Shown here piece after piece: positions 16,526 to 27,700 of a stretch of DNA of 39,213 nt. A program made the position numbers and the translations under genes. Source of the DNA: Propionivibrio dicarboxylicus (lineage in GTDB: Bacteria > Pseudomonadota > Gammaproteobacteria > Burkholderiales > Rhodocyclaceae); the NCBI GenBank assembly GCA_945902805.1, contig CAMDMZ010000041.1, positions 1 to 39,213 of the forward strand, given 5' to 3'. The notes beneath the pieces were generated by a model. That model searched no databases, was not told where the DNA came from, and was given only the letters and a program-made list of their open reading frames with translations. The stretch's first letter is position 1. Every line of letters starts with the position of its first letter.

Positions 16526-19500
16526 TTACTGCCAGTTGGCGGCGATGACAGAGGCCAGGACGTCCTGATAGTTCTGCGGCAAGGTGGTTTGTCCGGCAGC
16601 GGGTGGCGCGAAACTCGCCATGGCTTGCACCAGGTTCTCCACCCGGGTATCGAGCAATTGCTTGTTGTCGGCGGTTTGGAATTGCTCGACGTGATAGGCA
16701 GATCCGGTGTACCAGTTCTGGATAGTCAACTTGTCGCTGGTGCCGATGATGCTCAGCTCCAGGTTGTTGCCGACATGGCGCAACCAGATTTGATCGGTAG
16801 CAATGCCGGACATAAAGCGGGCAACGTCGGTATTACCAACGGTGGCGTCATTCTCGGTAATGGAGTCGGTGCCGTAACCCAGGCCGAATTGATAGGTGTC
16901 GTTGCCGGTACCGCCCACCAGGCTATCGGTTCCAGTGCCGCCGTCGAGACTGTCGTTGCCGGCGTTGCCGGTCAGAGCGTCGTCGCCGACGCCACCATAC
17001 AACGTGTCATTACCGTCACCACCACTGAGGGTGTCGTTGTCATCTTCGCCATACAGTGTGTCGTCGCCGTTGTTGCCGTTCAGGGTGTCGTAACCGGTAC
17101 CACCATACAGCGTGTCGTTACCGCCCATCCCGTTCACCACGTCATACCCGCCTCCGGCGTGAATCACGTCGTCACCAATACTGCCACGCACGGTCGTCGA
17201 GGCTGCACTGCCAACGACAAACCCCATGGCGGTCATGGTGGCCAACTCCCAGATCGTGCCGTCGGCAAAACGTGCCTGCTGCACCGGGTTGTTCGGATGC
17301 GCCGGGTTGTCATAGAAAAAGAATGAGGTCATCGTGATGCTGTCGCTGGTGCCTGCAATGGCAAACACCAGATCGTCGCCGGAGCGACTGCCGATGATCT
17401 CGCTCGGCGCAACCCCTGCCTTGAACACCAGCGTGTTCAACTTGCCGACCGTCGTGTCGCTGCTCAAGGCAATGCAGTCCTGACCGTCGCCTTTGCCGAA
17501 GCTGTAGCTGTTGTTGCCGGTGCCGCCGGCCAGGGTGTCGGTGCCGGCACCACCGTCCAGGGTGTCGTTACCATCGCCACCACTGAGGGTGTCATTGTCA
17601 TCTTCGCCATACAGTGTGTCGTCACCGTTGTTGCCGTTCAAGGTATCGTTCCCGGCATTACCGTAAAGACCATCGTTACCCACACCACCACTGAGCGTAT
17701 CGTTCCCGGCGTCACCGTTCAGCGTATCGTCGCCGGTCAGTCCATTCAGGGTGTCGTTGCCGTCGCCACCATTCACGGTATCGGCGCCGTCGTCGCCATA
17801 CAGAATATCGGTGCCGGCATCGCCAAACAGGAGGTCATTTCCGGCATCACCGTGAAGGGTATCTTCGCCGTCGCCGCCCTTCAAAATATCGTCGTCGGCA
17901 TTGCCGTTCAAGGCGTCGTTGCCGACGCCACCGAGCAGCGTATCGTTACCGGTGCCACCACTCAGGGTATCCGACGCGATATCGCCGATCATGAGTTCAT
18001 TCGCTTGCCCACCGGTCCAGATTCCAGCCTTGCTAAATCCGTCGGCGGCCAACGCGGCATACAGCGGCGCGCGGGTCGCGGGATCGCTTAGCCACTGGGT
18101 GAGTACGTCCGCCCCGGCAACCTCGACGTCCTGGCTGGGTGCCAGCCGTATCAGGTCAGCCAGATCAAGTGCCGCATTCGCGCCATCCGTCGTCTTCCGC
18201 GACGCCAATGCCGCCACCATTCCCGAATAGTCCAGCCCGATGCCGTTCTCCGAGATAGTCAAACTGATCCCGTCCAGATACGGCTTGAGCCGCGTCTGCA
18301 GCGCAAGACTGTCATAGACGGAGTTCTCGATCGCCAGCCGGGTCAGGTGCAGAAAGGCGATCTGCTCGTCGCTGGTGCGTACGGTGACCGGATTGCCCTC
18401 ACCATCCACAATCGGGGTCGAATCCAGGCGTTGGCCGTTGAAGGCTTCAGCGACATTGAGGTCGCTCATGGCTTGCTGGTACGCGCTACCGGTGGGATCC
18501 ATTGGCGTCACCGTTTCGGTCGAGTACCATCGCCAGCCCTGCGCTGGAACCAATACCCAGCCCCCGCCATATGTCACGGTGGACAATCCCCCCGTATGTG
18601 GCGCTTGGCTGCTGGTCGCTGCCCATGCCGCCACCAATCCAGGCAATAGCGCTTGTTGTGCTGCCTTGGTGGTGGCCGCGCTGTAAGTAGCAAGTTGACT
18701 GGCTAGCACGGTAGCTTCGGCCGTCGGCAGGCTGGCGGCTTCGCGCAAATCCCTCACCAGCCCGCTGCCCTGCATGTCGGGTAATGATTGGGCTACCGTC
18801 GTCAAGGGGATGGTGTCGACAAAATCACTGAAGAACGGATTGCCGGCCAGATCGATATCGGCCATGCTGGCCGCAGTCCCCATGTCACCGACCGTCCCAT
18901 TAGTACGGTTGTAGCTGCCCAGATCGGCCAACTGGTTGCCGTTGGGCAGCAAGACGCTGTTCTCGGTCTTGGCGACGGTGATGCTGGCGATACCAGCCGT
19001 CGTCAAGCTTTGCAATTCGTTGGTTTCGGAAATGCCGTTCTGATTCAGATCACGCCATACCCTCAGAGCAGCAAAGGCGGTGTCCTGGGCATTCACCAGG
19101 CCATCGGCGTTGGTGTCCTGAGCAGATAGAGCTTCAAACCCATCGTGGGCGCGATTGCCATCGGGCAATACGGTGCTGTCGCCGAAGAGTTCGGTTCCGT
19201 TGTCGATGGTGCCATTGCCATTGCGATCGAGCGCCAGGAAGCCGTCGTGCGAGGACAGCCAGCCGGTGGCGATCTTGACGCCGGAACCGGTATGGTCGAA
19301 GAGGATGGGGCTGGCGGTGTTGATGCCGATAGTCTCGAGGCCGTCGTTGTCGAGGTCGAGGGAGAGAGGGTCGTACAGGGGTAACAGGGGCGCGGGAGTG
19401 GTGGGGCCGGTGGGGTGGGGCCTGTGGGTGACAGCGGTGGTGAAGCGGGTAGCGGCGGAGGCGTCAATGAGACGTTGTGCCGGCGACCAATTAGGATTGT

Positions 19501-20008
19501 TCAGGCTTGGGAGTGTGCTTAACTCGGTCCATGAGCCGGTCGCCCATTCGGGTGAGTTGAGCAACCGTAGTATGTTGGGCCCCTGTGATAGGCCGGCCAA
19601 CAGATCGGCTACAAGATTCTGGACGTTGTTCTGGAACGCAAGCGGCTCCGTATACCAAAAACCCTTGTTAATGAATGCACCCAGCACAAGAGCAGCCTGG
19701 ATTTTTTCGTCCGGCGAAGTAAACTGACCTGAAGAATATGCATTCCCAATGGCGGCTAACAATCGGTCGTCCGCAGCCAGCTGATCCTGAAAACGGGTGG
19801 GAGACAGCATCGCTGAAGTCGTCTCGATGTCATGTGTGCGGCACAATTCGTCAAGTGCGTTGACTCCATCTGACTCGAATGTAACGGGGTCTCCTGGTTT
19901 CAGGAATTTTTTGTCGGAGTATCCATTGCCACAGTAGTTCGTTCCGTTGATCTTGAACTGCAGCACGTTGTTTGGATCAGTAGAGAAAAAACCCAGTGAT
20001 ATGCTCAT
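16526..20008 (-). CDS. RTX protein with phospholipase-A2-like N-terminal domain
   Basis: A 1160-residue type I secretion substrate. Near the N-terminus NYCGNG (24-29) and [12 protein letters not shown] (50-61) match the calcium loop and the catalytic His-Asp helix of phospholipase-A2-like folds, with H59-D60 the likely dyad. The middle (about 215-380) resembles the calcium-rich FrpC-type segment ([35 protein letters not shown]). From about residue 700, RTX nonapeptides (GGxGNDxLx) occur in two blocks separated by beta-sandwich linkers. The last 110 residues are the probable secretion signal, nearly identical to the end of the 3087-residue RTX protein. The start overlaps the TolB-like gene by 4 bases. 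No acyltransferase gene (hlyC) is present, so it is not a classical pore-forming hemolysin operon. Confidence 0.88.
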   Translation of the reverse strand: MSISLGFFSTDPNNVLQFKINGTNYCGNGYSDKKFLKPGDPVTFESDGVNALDELCRTHDIETTSAMLSPTRFQDQLAADDRLLAAIGNAYSSGQFTSPDEKIQAALVLGAFINKGFWYTEPLAFQNNVQNLVADLLAGLSQGPNILRLLNSPEWATGSWTELSTLPSLNNPNWSPAQRLIDASAATRFTTAVTHRPHPTGPTTPAPLLPLYDPLSLDLDNDGLETIGINTASPILFDHTGSGVKIATGWLSSHDGFLALDRNGNGTIDNGTELFGDSTVLPDGNRAHDGFEALSAQDTNADGLVNAQDTAFAALRVWRDLNQNGISETNELQSLTTAGIASITVAKTENSVLLPNGNQLADLGSYNRTNGTVGDMGTAASMADIDLAGNPFFSDFVDTIPLTTVAQSLPDMQGSGLVRDLREAASLPTAEATVLASQLATYSAATTKAAQQALLPGLVAAWAATSSQAPHTGGLSTVTYGGGWVLVPAQGWRWYSTETVTPMDPTGSAYQQAMSDLNVAEAFNGQRLDSTPIVDGEGNPVTVRTSDEQIAFLHLTRLAIENSVYDSLALQTRLKPYLDGISLTISENGIGLDYSGMVAALASRKTTDGANAALDLADLIRLAPSQDVEVAGADVLTQWLSDPATRAPLYAALAADGFSKAGIWTGGQANELMIGDIASDTLSGGTGNDTLLGGVGNDALNGNADDDILKGGDGEDTLHGDAGNDLLFGDAGTDILYGDDGADTVNGGDGNDTLNGLTGDDTLNGDAGNDTLSGGVGNDGLYGNAGNDTLNGNNGDDTLYGEDDNDTLSGGDGNDTLDGGAGTDTLAGGTGNNSYSFGKGDGQDCIALSSDTTVGKLNTLVFKAGVAPSEIIGSRSGDDLVFAIAGTSDSITMTSFFFYDNPAHPNNPVQQARFADGTIWELATMTAMGFVVGSAASTTVRGSIGDDVIHAGGGYDVVNGMGGNDTLYGGTGYDTLNGNNGDDTLYGEDDNDTLSGGDGNDTLYGGVGDDALTGNAGNDSLDGGTGTDSLVGGTGNDTYQFGLGYGTDSITENDATVGNTDVARFMSGIATDQIWLRHVGNNLELSIIGTSDKLTIQNWYTGSAYHVEQFQTADNKQLLDTRVENLVQAMASFAPPAAGQTTLPQNYQDVLASVIAANWQ

Positions 20009-21027
20009 GGTGTTGCCCCCGTGGAAAGTGTTTGGTTAAGTCCAGATCGGCTCGCTGTTGTACGTCTGAATACGAGTTCGCCGTGCTGCATCTCTGGGGT
20101 GAAAATATCGCCACTGCGCTTATCGATCTCAAAACTCGCCCAACTTGCCAGTTCTGTTATGACCCTCGCCGGCGATTCGCCGGATTTGGCCATCTTATAT
20201 ACCGAGAAGTCATAAAATGGCCGAGGTCCTTTGGTGGCCGATTTGAAATAGATTGCACCATTGGCATCAAGCCTTGGCCGAGTCTGGCCAAGGAGCGCTG
20301 GCGGGATATTGTCGGTGATTGGTGTCAGCCGCTTAGACCGGGTGTCAAATGCGAAGATCAAATCGCGCAAAACCCCTAGCGCGTTTTTCAGGCCGGGAAA
20401 ATTCTTGGCACCGATACCTGAAAACAATACCGTGTTACCGTCCGGTGTCATTTCGCCCACCGAGACTTGATAGAACGCTTGGTCAGTTAGCTTCTCCTCT
20501 TTCAGGGAAGCAAGATCGATCGAGTACAAATCAAAGCCGGCTGCAAGAGTCTTCCCCGACGTTCGCGCTTTGCCTTTGAAGTAGTAGATCGACTTTCCAT
20601 CGGCAGAAAAAAATGGGGATATTTTTACCCCGTCCCCTTCTGCGACGACGCGATGGGACCAGTCACGCGAATCCACAAGGATCACGCGCTGGTCTCCAAT
20701 GATGTAATTCGAGTCTCGAATCAGTGTTGATATTGCAACCAGGTGTCTACCATCGTTTCCCCAGCGCACCATTCTCCAATCTCTGTCCGGTTCCTGGGGC
20801 AGAGTCCGGTTTTCACCGGACTTTAGGTCAATCAGGCGGAGTCTGTAACCGAATGTTCTCGTATCAAAGATCAGAGATTCACCGTTGGGCGAAATGGCAA
20901 AATTGCCACATTCCACTCTCAATCCAGTTCGGTAGAGTTTCTCTCCATCGCTGTGAGCGATTCCCGATGCAACCATATGCAACAACAACACACATGCCAA
21001 CTTGGCCAATATCGCTAGATGTTTCAT
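20005..21027 (-). CDS. TolB-like beta-propeller periplasmic protein coupled to the RTX-PLA2 gene
   Basis: A 340-residue exported protein. I start it at the ATG at 21027 because the following residues form a good signal peptide (MKHLAILAKLACVLLLHMVASGIAHS); the open frame continues upstream to 21120 without similarity. The mature part has repeated WD40/PD40-like blades (AISPNGESLIFD, FSADGKSIYYF, MTPDGNTVLFSG), as in TolB and DPP-type propellers, which bind peptides or ligands. Its stop overlaps the RTX-PLA2 start (ATGA), so the two are made together. By position and location it could be an immunity protein, a secretion helper or an unrelated passenger. Confidence 0.75.
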   Translation of the reverse strand: MKHLAILAKLACVLLLHMVASGIAHSDGEKLYRTGLRVECGNFAISPNGESLIFDTRTFGYRLRLIDLKSGENRTLPQEPDRDWRMVRWGNDGRHLVAISTLIRDSNYIIGDQRVILVDSRDWSHRVVAEGDGVKISPFFSADGKSIYYFKGKARTSGKTLAAGFDLYSIDLASLKEEKLTDQAFYQVSVGEMTPDGNTVLFSGIGAKNFPGLKNALGVLRDLIFAFDTRSKRLTPITDNIPPALLGQTRPRLDANGAIYFKSATKGPRPFYDFSVYKMAKSGESPARVITELASWASFEIDKRSGDIFTPEMQHGELVFRRTTASRSGLNQTLSTGATP

Positions 21028-21668
21028 CCTAGTTGTCTCGAGTTGCATTTCGCGCCATTCCTTATCGCCCAATCGCTGTCCCGCCAGAACCGACTTTTTG
21101 AGGGCCATCCCGAAACCCAAACCGGATTATTCGCCGCCAGCCGCAGATCGCGTGCCAATCCAGTTCTCCGCATGCCATTAAACGAATCCACCGCCGTCAG
21201 TAAGCTCAAATCAATGTGGTCGCCACGGTACGTACCGCTACACAGACCAACATCAAACGCCACCACGTCACGGGGCTTGGGGCCTCGCCCACTTTGTCTG
21301 GAGAACTCCATAAATTCATCTCAATACACGAAATTGGCAAAAGAAATTACAGCCAGCAGGGGCTTTCGTCAATCAAAACAATATGACATAGTCCATTCGA
21401 TATATGCCGAAGGCGATAGCTCAGGATGATGCTTTGCAGCATTGGTGAGGTTGGCGCGATCGCGTCGCCATCAGAATGAGTGTTCCGAGATTCCCTACCG
21501 AAATTGGCTCAATAACCACCTGATGTAACTCTCACGAGACTTCAGTCCATATATACCGGGTCGCAGTTGTCATTCCCCCGCCAGATAGAGGCGGTCAAAA
21601 ATGAAATATTCTCGAACGAGGGAGTTCTGCATGAAAGAAATTTGCCGTTAGCCGAATCGTATAAGCGC
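21028..21668. other. Leader/intergenic region of the RTX-PLA2 unit
   Basis: About 640 bases without a supported gene. A 95-codon minus-strand frame (21024-21311) has no recognisable family and overlaps the TolB-like start in another frame; I do not call it. The region holds a promoter-like block at 21346-21409 (listed separately). The rest, 21410-21668, shows nothing I can name. Confidence 0.4.
21346..21409 (-). promoter_or_regulatory. Conserved promoter-like block upstream of the TolB-like/RTX-PLA2 operon
   Basis: On the minus strand TTGACG (21372-21367) and TAATTT (21349-21344) are separated by 17 bases, an acceptable sigma70-type promoter. About 63 bases including these boxes are closely matched by a block at 31910-31972 upstream of the other RTX operon. 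The distance to the TolB-like start (about 315 bases) implies a long leader. The conservation could also reflect shared ancestry of the duplicated units or a short coding sequence. Confidence 0.45.
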
Positions 21669-21761
21669 TCAAGGGCGTCGAAGATGTTCCGGCAGTACCG
21701 GATGAATGCCGACGCCTAGAGTCTCCCTCGATTCCTGAAGCGCCAGGGTCGCTTCAGTCAT
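21669..21761 (-). pseudogene. Copied 5' end of an hlyB-like gene (30-codon remnant)
   Basis: A 30-codon minus-strand frame starts 34 bases after the stop of the large RTX gene, exactly the spacing of hlyB after the RTX-PLA2 gene. It begins MTEATLAL, against MTESTLTL in the intact exporter. Similarity stops after about eight codons and the frame ends at a TGA. Together with the matching intergenic sequence this shows the RTX 3' end, spacer and hlyB start were duplicated as one block. Confidence 0.7.
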
Positions 21762-21795
21762 GGCGACTCCCCACTCGAAGGTGGGAGGGTTGTGA

Positions 21796-24700
21796 CTATT
21801 GCCAGTTAGCGGCGATAACGGAGGCCAGGACGTCCTGATAGTTCTGCGGCAAGGTGGTTTGCCCGGCGGCGGGTGGTGCGAAACTCGCCATGGCTTGCAC
21901 CAGGTTCTCGACCCGGGTATCGATCAACTGCTTGTTGTCGGCGGTCTGGAATTGCTCGACGTGGTACGCGGAACCGGTGTACCAATTCTGGATCGTCAAC
22001 TTGTCGCTGGTGCCGATGATGCTCAGCTCCAGGTTGTTGCCGACATGGCGCAACCAGATTTGATCGGTAGCAATACCGGACATAAAGCGGGCAACGTCGG
22101 TATTGCCGACGGTGGCGTCATTCTCGGTGACGGTGTCGGTGCCGTAACCCAGGCCGAATTGATAGGTGTCGTTACCGGTACCGCCCACCAGGCTATCCGT
22201 GCCGGCGCCGCCGTCGAGGGTATCGTTGCCGGCGTTGCCGGTCAGGGTGTTGGCTGCACTATTGCCGACGAGCAGATTGGCCACGGTATTTCCCGTCCCG
22301 TTAATGGCCGAGGTTCCCAGTAAGGTCAGATTTTCAAGGTTGGTCGCCAACGTGTAGGTCAACGTACTCTTAACCGTATCCGTGCCTTCGTTGGCATTTT
22401 CGGTAATCGTATCGCTGGCGTTGTCGATCCCGTAGGTATCATTTCCAGCTCCGCCGATTAATTTGTCCGCGCCAGCCGCTCCATCGAGCGTATCGTTGCC
22501 GGCACCACCCGTCAGGGTATTGACGGCACTATTGCCGATAAGCACATTATCAAGCGTGTTGCCGGTACCGTTGATTGCTGAAGTCCCGGTTAAGGTCAGG
22601 TTCTCGACGTTGGAACCGAGTGTCAAGGTCACCTTGCTCTCCACGCTGTCAGTTCCTTCATTCAGGCTCTCGGTAATGACGTCGGTAGACACATCAACGA
22701 CATAGATGTCATTCCCCGCTCCCCCAATCATCGTGTCTTTTCCTGCGGCACCGTCCAGGCGATCATTACCGGCGCCCCCGGTCAATCTGTTGGCCCCGCT
22801 ATTGCCGGTCAAGACATTGTCCAGTTCATTTCCCGTGCCGTTGATCGCACTGGACCCTGTCAGCGTCAGTTTCTCGATGTTGGCGCCTACGGTGAATGTC
22901 ACGCTTGATTGAACAAGATCCGTGCCCTCGTTTGCGTTCTCGATCGCCAGATCGGCTGTGTTATCCACAACGTACGTGTCATCACCCAGACCACCGCTTA
23001 AGCTGTCAGCGCCCGTCCCGCCACTCAATACGTTATTGCCGACATTGCCAGTCAATTGATTGGCCAGCGTATTCCCTGTGCCGTTGATATTGGCGGTGCC
23101 GGTCAATACTAGCTTCTCGATATTGCTCCCCAGCGTCCAGGCGATATCGGTCATGACCGTGTCCGTCCCGGCATTGCTGCTTTCCGTGACGGTGTCTCCC
23201 GTACTTACGATGTAGGTATCGTTGCCACCCCCGCCGGAAAGGGTATTGGCTGCCGTGTTGCCAGTGATTACGTTGTCCCCCACGTCGCCAGTCGCGTTGA
23301 TCGCCGCCGTCCCTGTCAACACGAGATTCTCGATCGATCCAGCCATGCCGTAACTGACGGAACTGCGGACCGTGTCGTTTCCGCCGCCAGTATCGTTAAC
23401 ATTGTCTTGGGTCGAATCGACAATATAGATATCGTCGCCAGCGCCACCATCCATGTAATCGGCTCCTGCGCCACCGTCGAGCAGGTCGTTGCCGACCAGC
23501 CCGTACAACAAATTGTTGCCGGAATTGCCGGTCAATTCATTATCGAGGGCGTTGCCGTACCCCTGCAATGCAGCACTTCCGGTCAATATCAGCTTCTCGA
23601 CATTGCTTTGCAGGGTCTGGTTGATTGCGGCATATACCGTGTCATACCCCTCGGCAGGTAATTCCAGCACGGTATCCGTCGCATCGCTGAGGATATAGCT
23701 GTCGTTGCCGAGCCCTCCGGTCAATGTATCCGTACCAGTACCACCATCGAGTGTGTCGTTACCGGTCCCACCGTCGAGGCTGTCGTCGCCCCCACCACCG
23801 GCAAGCTGGTCATCACCACCCAGGCCACGAATCTGGTCTGGACCATTGCTACCGGTGAGGATATCTGCACCCTCCGTACCATTCAACTCATTGACGACAA
23901 AGTCGGCAGGTACCAAGACCGTGCCGTCGCTGAATTCGATACGATCGACAGCAGGTTGACTGCCTGATACAAAAAAGTCACGGATCGTAATCTGACCGAG
24001 GGAACCAAATACTAGATCATTTCCAGTGCGGACAGATGGCATTGCACTCCTGGGGACCAGGAATCGCAGCGTATCGACGTCGTTGGGATCGCCGTTGCCG
24101 ACAATTATCGTCCGGCTCGAGTTTTCAACGATGATGATGTCGTTGCCAGCGCCGGCGTCGATCTGGTCGTTGCCGGCGGTGGTGGTAATGGTATCGTTGC
24201 CATCTCCCCCGTGAATCAGATTGTCACCGTCGTTTCCTGTCAATGCATTGTCGACAGCATTACCTATCAAGTCGACATTGGCGTTGCCAGTCAAACGACC
24301 ATTTTCAAGGTTCTGGGCAAGCGTCAAAGTGGTAGCCGAGTTGACCATGTCGACACCTTCGTCGGGGTTTTCAACAACGACGTCACCTACGCCGACCACG
24401 TAACTATCGTTGCCGGCTCCGCCGATCAATTGGTTGGCGGCGGTATTTTGCGATCCATCCAGTTGGTCCGCTTGTGCCGTTCCGGTGGCAGTCAACGCCG
24501 ACGTTCCTTCCAGAATCAATGTTCCGGCAGTGTTTAGCGCATAGGAGATAGAGGCGTGGATTGTTCCACCACCGCTGTCAATGATCTGATCACCCACATC
24601 GTCGATGTAGTAGGTATCGGACCCGGCCCCACCTTTCATGATGTCGGCACCACCACGGCCATCAAGAACGTTGTTGCCATCGTTGCCCGTCAGCACATTG

Positions 24701-27700
24701 CTGCTGGCATCGCCATATAGCGCATAGGCGCCTGCCCCGGAGGCGAGCGTCGCGTTCTCGAGTTGGCTACCGATAGTCACGAGATCAATGCTGGCCCCGG
24801 TCACAACGACTGTATCGACACCTTCGCCGGCAAGCTCAGTGATCGTGTCATCCAACACGCCACCGGTGGCAAAAAGTTCGTAGGTATCGTTTCCTGCTCC
24901 ACCAATCAGCGTATCGGCGCCAACACCACCTCTAAGCGTATCGTTACCACCCATGCCGTAGAGCATGTTGGCATTGCTGTTGCCGATGAGGATGTTATCG
25001 CCATCGTCGCCAGTTGCAGTCACTGCTACGCTTGCAGCCAACTCGATCGTTTTTATTTGCCCAGTGGAGGCCCAGTCCACCGTGGCAATTACTCTGCTAT
25101 TCCCTGCCCCCCGCACCACATCGCCAGGATTATCTACATAGAAAGTTGTGTCAATTCCACCAATCATCGTATCTGCACCGCCGCGACCGTCGATGACTTC
25201 ACCAACGTAATTGGGCCGGGCCCGGATGACGTTGTTCAATCCGTTTCCATAAGCGTACAACAAACTGACATAGCCTCCTGTCATGGTCAGGTTTTCGAAG
25301 TCGGCCGGCAACGTATAGGATAGCGTGGCGAAAATCGTATCGTTCCCTTCGCCCGGCAACTCAACCACCGTATCCTCAGTCGGACTAATGTGATACGTAT
25401 CGTCGCCTGCACCGCCGACTAACCTATCAGCCCCCGCCAAGCCATCGAGATCGTTATTGTTGCGGTTTCCGACCAGAACATTGTTCAGTGCATTGCCTTT
25501 ACCATAGCTGTTCAGCAACCCGGTTAGTGTCAGGTTCTCGATATCGGCACCCAGTGTGGCCGAACCGTCCGTTTCCAACGTGTCGATGCCCGCTGTCCCC
25601 GTCACGCCGTTGGTTGTTGTATTGACCGCACGGGTATTGATATCAGTCACGGACCATATCGGACCGTTGGCGAACTGGATGTTCTCAACTCGTGCTGGTG
25701 AAGAGTTGAAATGGTTATAAATGCGCATTTGCGTGGCACTCTGATCCAGAACGACATAGAGGTCGTTATTGTTGTGATACAACAACACATCGGATTCAGT
25801 GATGCCCGGCCCCAATTCCAGCGTATCGGTGCCCCAATTCAAGGCCGGGTCGCCGGTGCCGATGTAGTCCCCATCCTCATCGATAACATCCTGACCATCG
25901 CCGCGCCCAAAACGATAGGTATCGTTTCCGAATTCGCCATAAAGCAAATCAGTGCCGGTGCCGCCGATCAGCACATCGTCACCATTCTTCCCGAATATCG
26001 TGTCGTTTCCATCGTCCCCAAAAACGGTGTCGTTGCCGTCGCCGCCTGACACCCAATCGTCTCCGCCCAAGCCATGCATCGTATCGTTGGTGCCCGGTCC
26101 GCTCAGCGAGTCATTTCCCGTTGTGCCGGTCAGCATCCGAGACAGCACATCCGCATAAGTCCATGTTGTCCCGTCGGCAAACCGAAGCTCGTCCAACGCC
26201 GGGTTAGCATTGGCGGAAAAGTAGTTCTTGATCAACAAGGAGCTGCTGGCCGTGGTCCCCGGATCTGTCACAATCACAGCCAGTCCGGTCGACTGGTAGA
26301 CATTAAGCTTGATGTTCGCAGGCGTAATGTCAGCCGCAAAACTGACGGCATCCACCGCCCCTGCCGCCCAATCGTCACAAACCAGCGTGGTGTCGATACT
26401 GTAGGTGCGACGGAAAGTAAACACATCATTCCCCGCGCCGCCATACATCGTGGTACCCACCCCTCCCTCCAGCAGATCGTCTCCATTCCCGCCAAAAAGC
26501 GTACCGCCGCCACGCAGTGAATCATTGCCGTCATCGCCATACAGAACATTGAAGCCGGTCCCGCCGTTCAATGTGTCGTTGCCGTCGCCGCCGCGTAAAG
26601 CATCATCTCCCGCGCCGCCGTCAATGACGTCATCACCGGCCAGACCGTTCACTGTGTCATCCCCGCCCAGCGCATTGATAACGTCATTACCCACTGTGCC
26701 AGTAAACAGATCCGGCCCTTCGGTGAGTTCGTTGGGGCCGAGGTGGGCCTGGATCGCGGCTACGTCCCAGGCGGTGCCGTCCTCGAACAGCAGACGGTCG
26801 ATCGGCGCGCCAGTGAAGTGATTCGTTACCGTCACCTGGTCGGTAGTGCCAAGCAGGCGTATCACCAGATCGTTGCCGTTTGGTGTCAGTACGATATCCC
26901 CCGGCGTCAGTCCGGCGCCCATTTGCAGCGTATCGGTCTTGCCGGACGAAGTGTCGGTGTTGTCGATCGTGTCGCGTCCAGAGCCACGGCCCCAGCGATA
27001 GGTATCCGATCCGACACCGCCGCGCAAGGCGTCGTCGCCGGCACCGCCGTCGATGCGGTCGGTCAGGTCGGTGCCGATCAGGGTGTCGTTGCCACTGGTG
27101 CCCGAAACGTCGATTCCGCGTTGCAGCAAGTCGGTGTAGCTCAGGGTACTGTCATCGGCGAGTTCAATGGTGTCGAAAGGCCGACCGGTGGCGGTGTCCC
27201 CCGGGTTGAAGGTATCGAAGTGGATGACATCGGTCGGGTTGTCGCCGATGCGCAGGGCCAGTGAACCCAGTCCGAGAGCGAGCTGACTGGAGGCGATGCC
27301 GGGGCCGAGCACCAGGGTGTTGCCGGTGCCACCGGTAGTGACATGGTCGGTACCATCGCCCACGCCGTAGAGAATGCGGTTGTTGTTTCCCGTGGCGCTG
27401 AGGGTGTCGTTGCCGCGACCGCCCGAGAGTGTGGCGGCGTCGGTGCTGGAAGTCAGTGTGTCGGCGTTGAGACCACCGAGCAGGATGGCGTTGCCCAGGG
27501 CGTCGGTGCCCATCAGCACGGCGGCGCTGTAACGACCGACGAGTTGGTTGGGGCTCAGGGTTTGACCATCGGTTTCAAAGCTGTCGATGGCGCCGGCAAG
27601 GCCGCCGACGATAGCAATGCGATCGCTGCCGGCGTCAATGACCAGCACGGTGCCGCCCTGGCTGGTCGGGGCGACCTGCAGGGCGGTGATACCATCCATC

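Noticed and set aside
12878-20008. A classical hemolysin hlyCABD operon
   Set aside because: No HlyC acyltransferase gene and no pore-forming HlyA domain; the substrate heads look like lipases.
21024-21311. A 95-codon minus-strand gene upstream of the TolB-like gene
   Set aside because: No recognisable family, no clear ribosome binding site, and it overlaps the TolB-like start in another frame.
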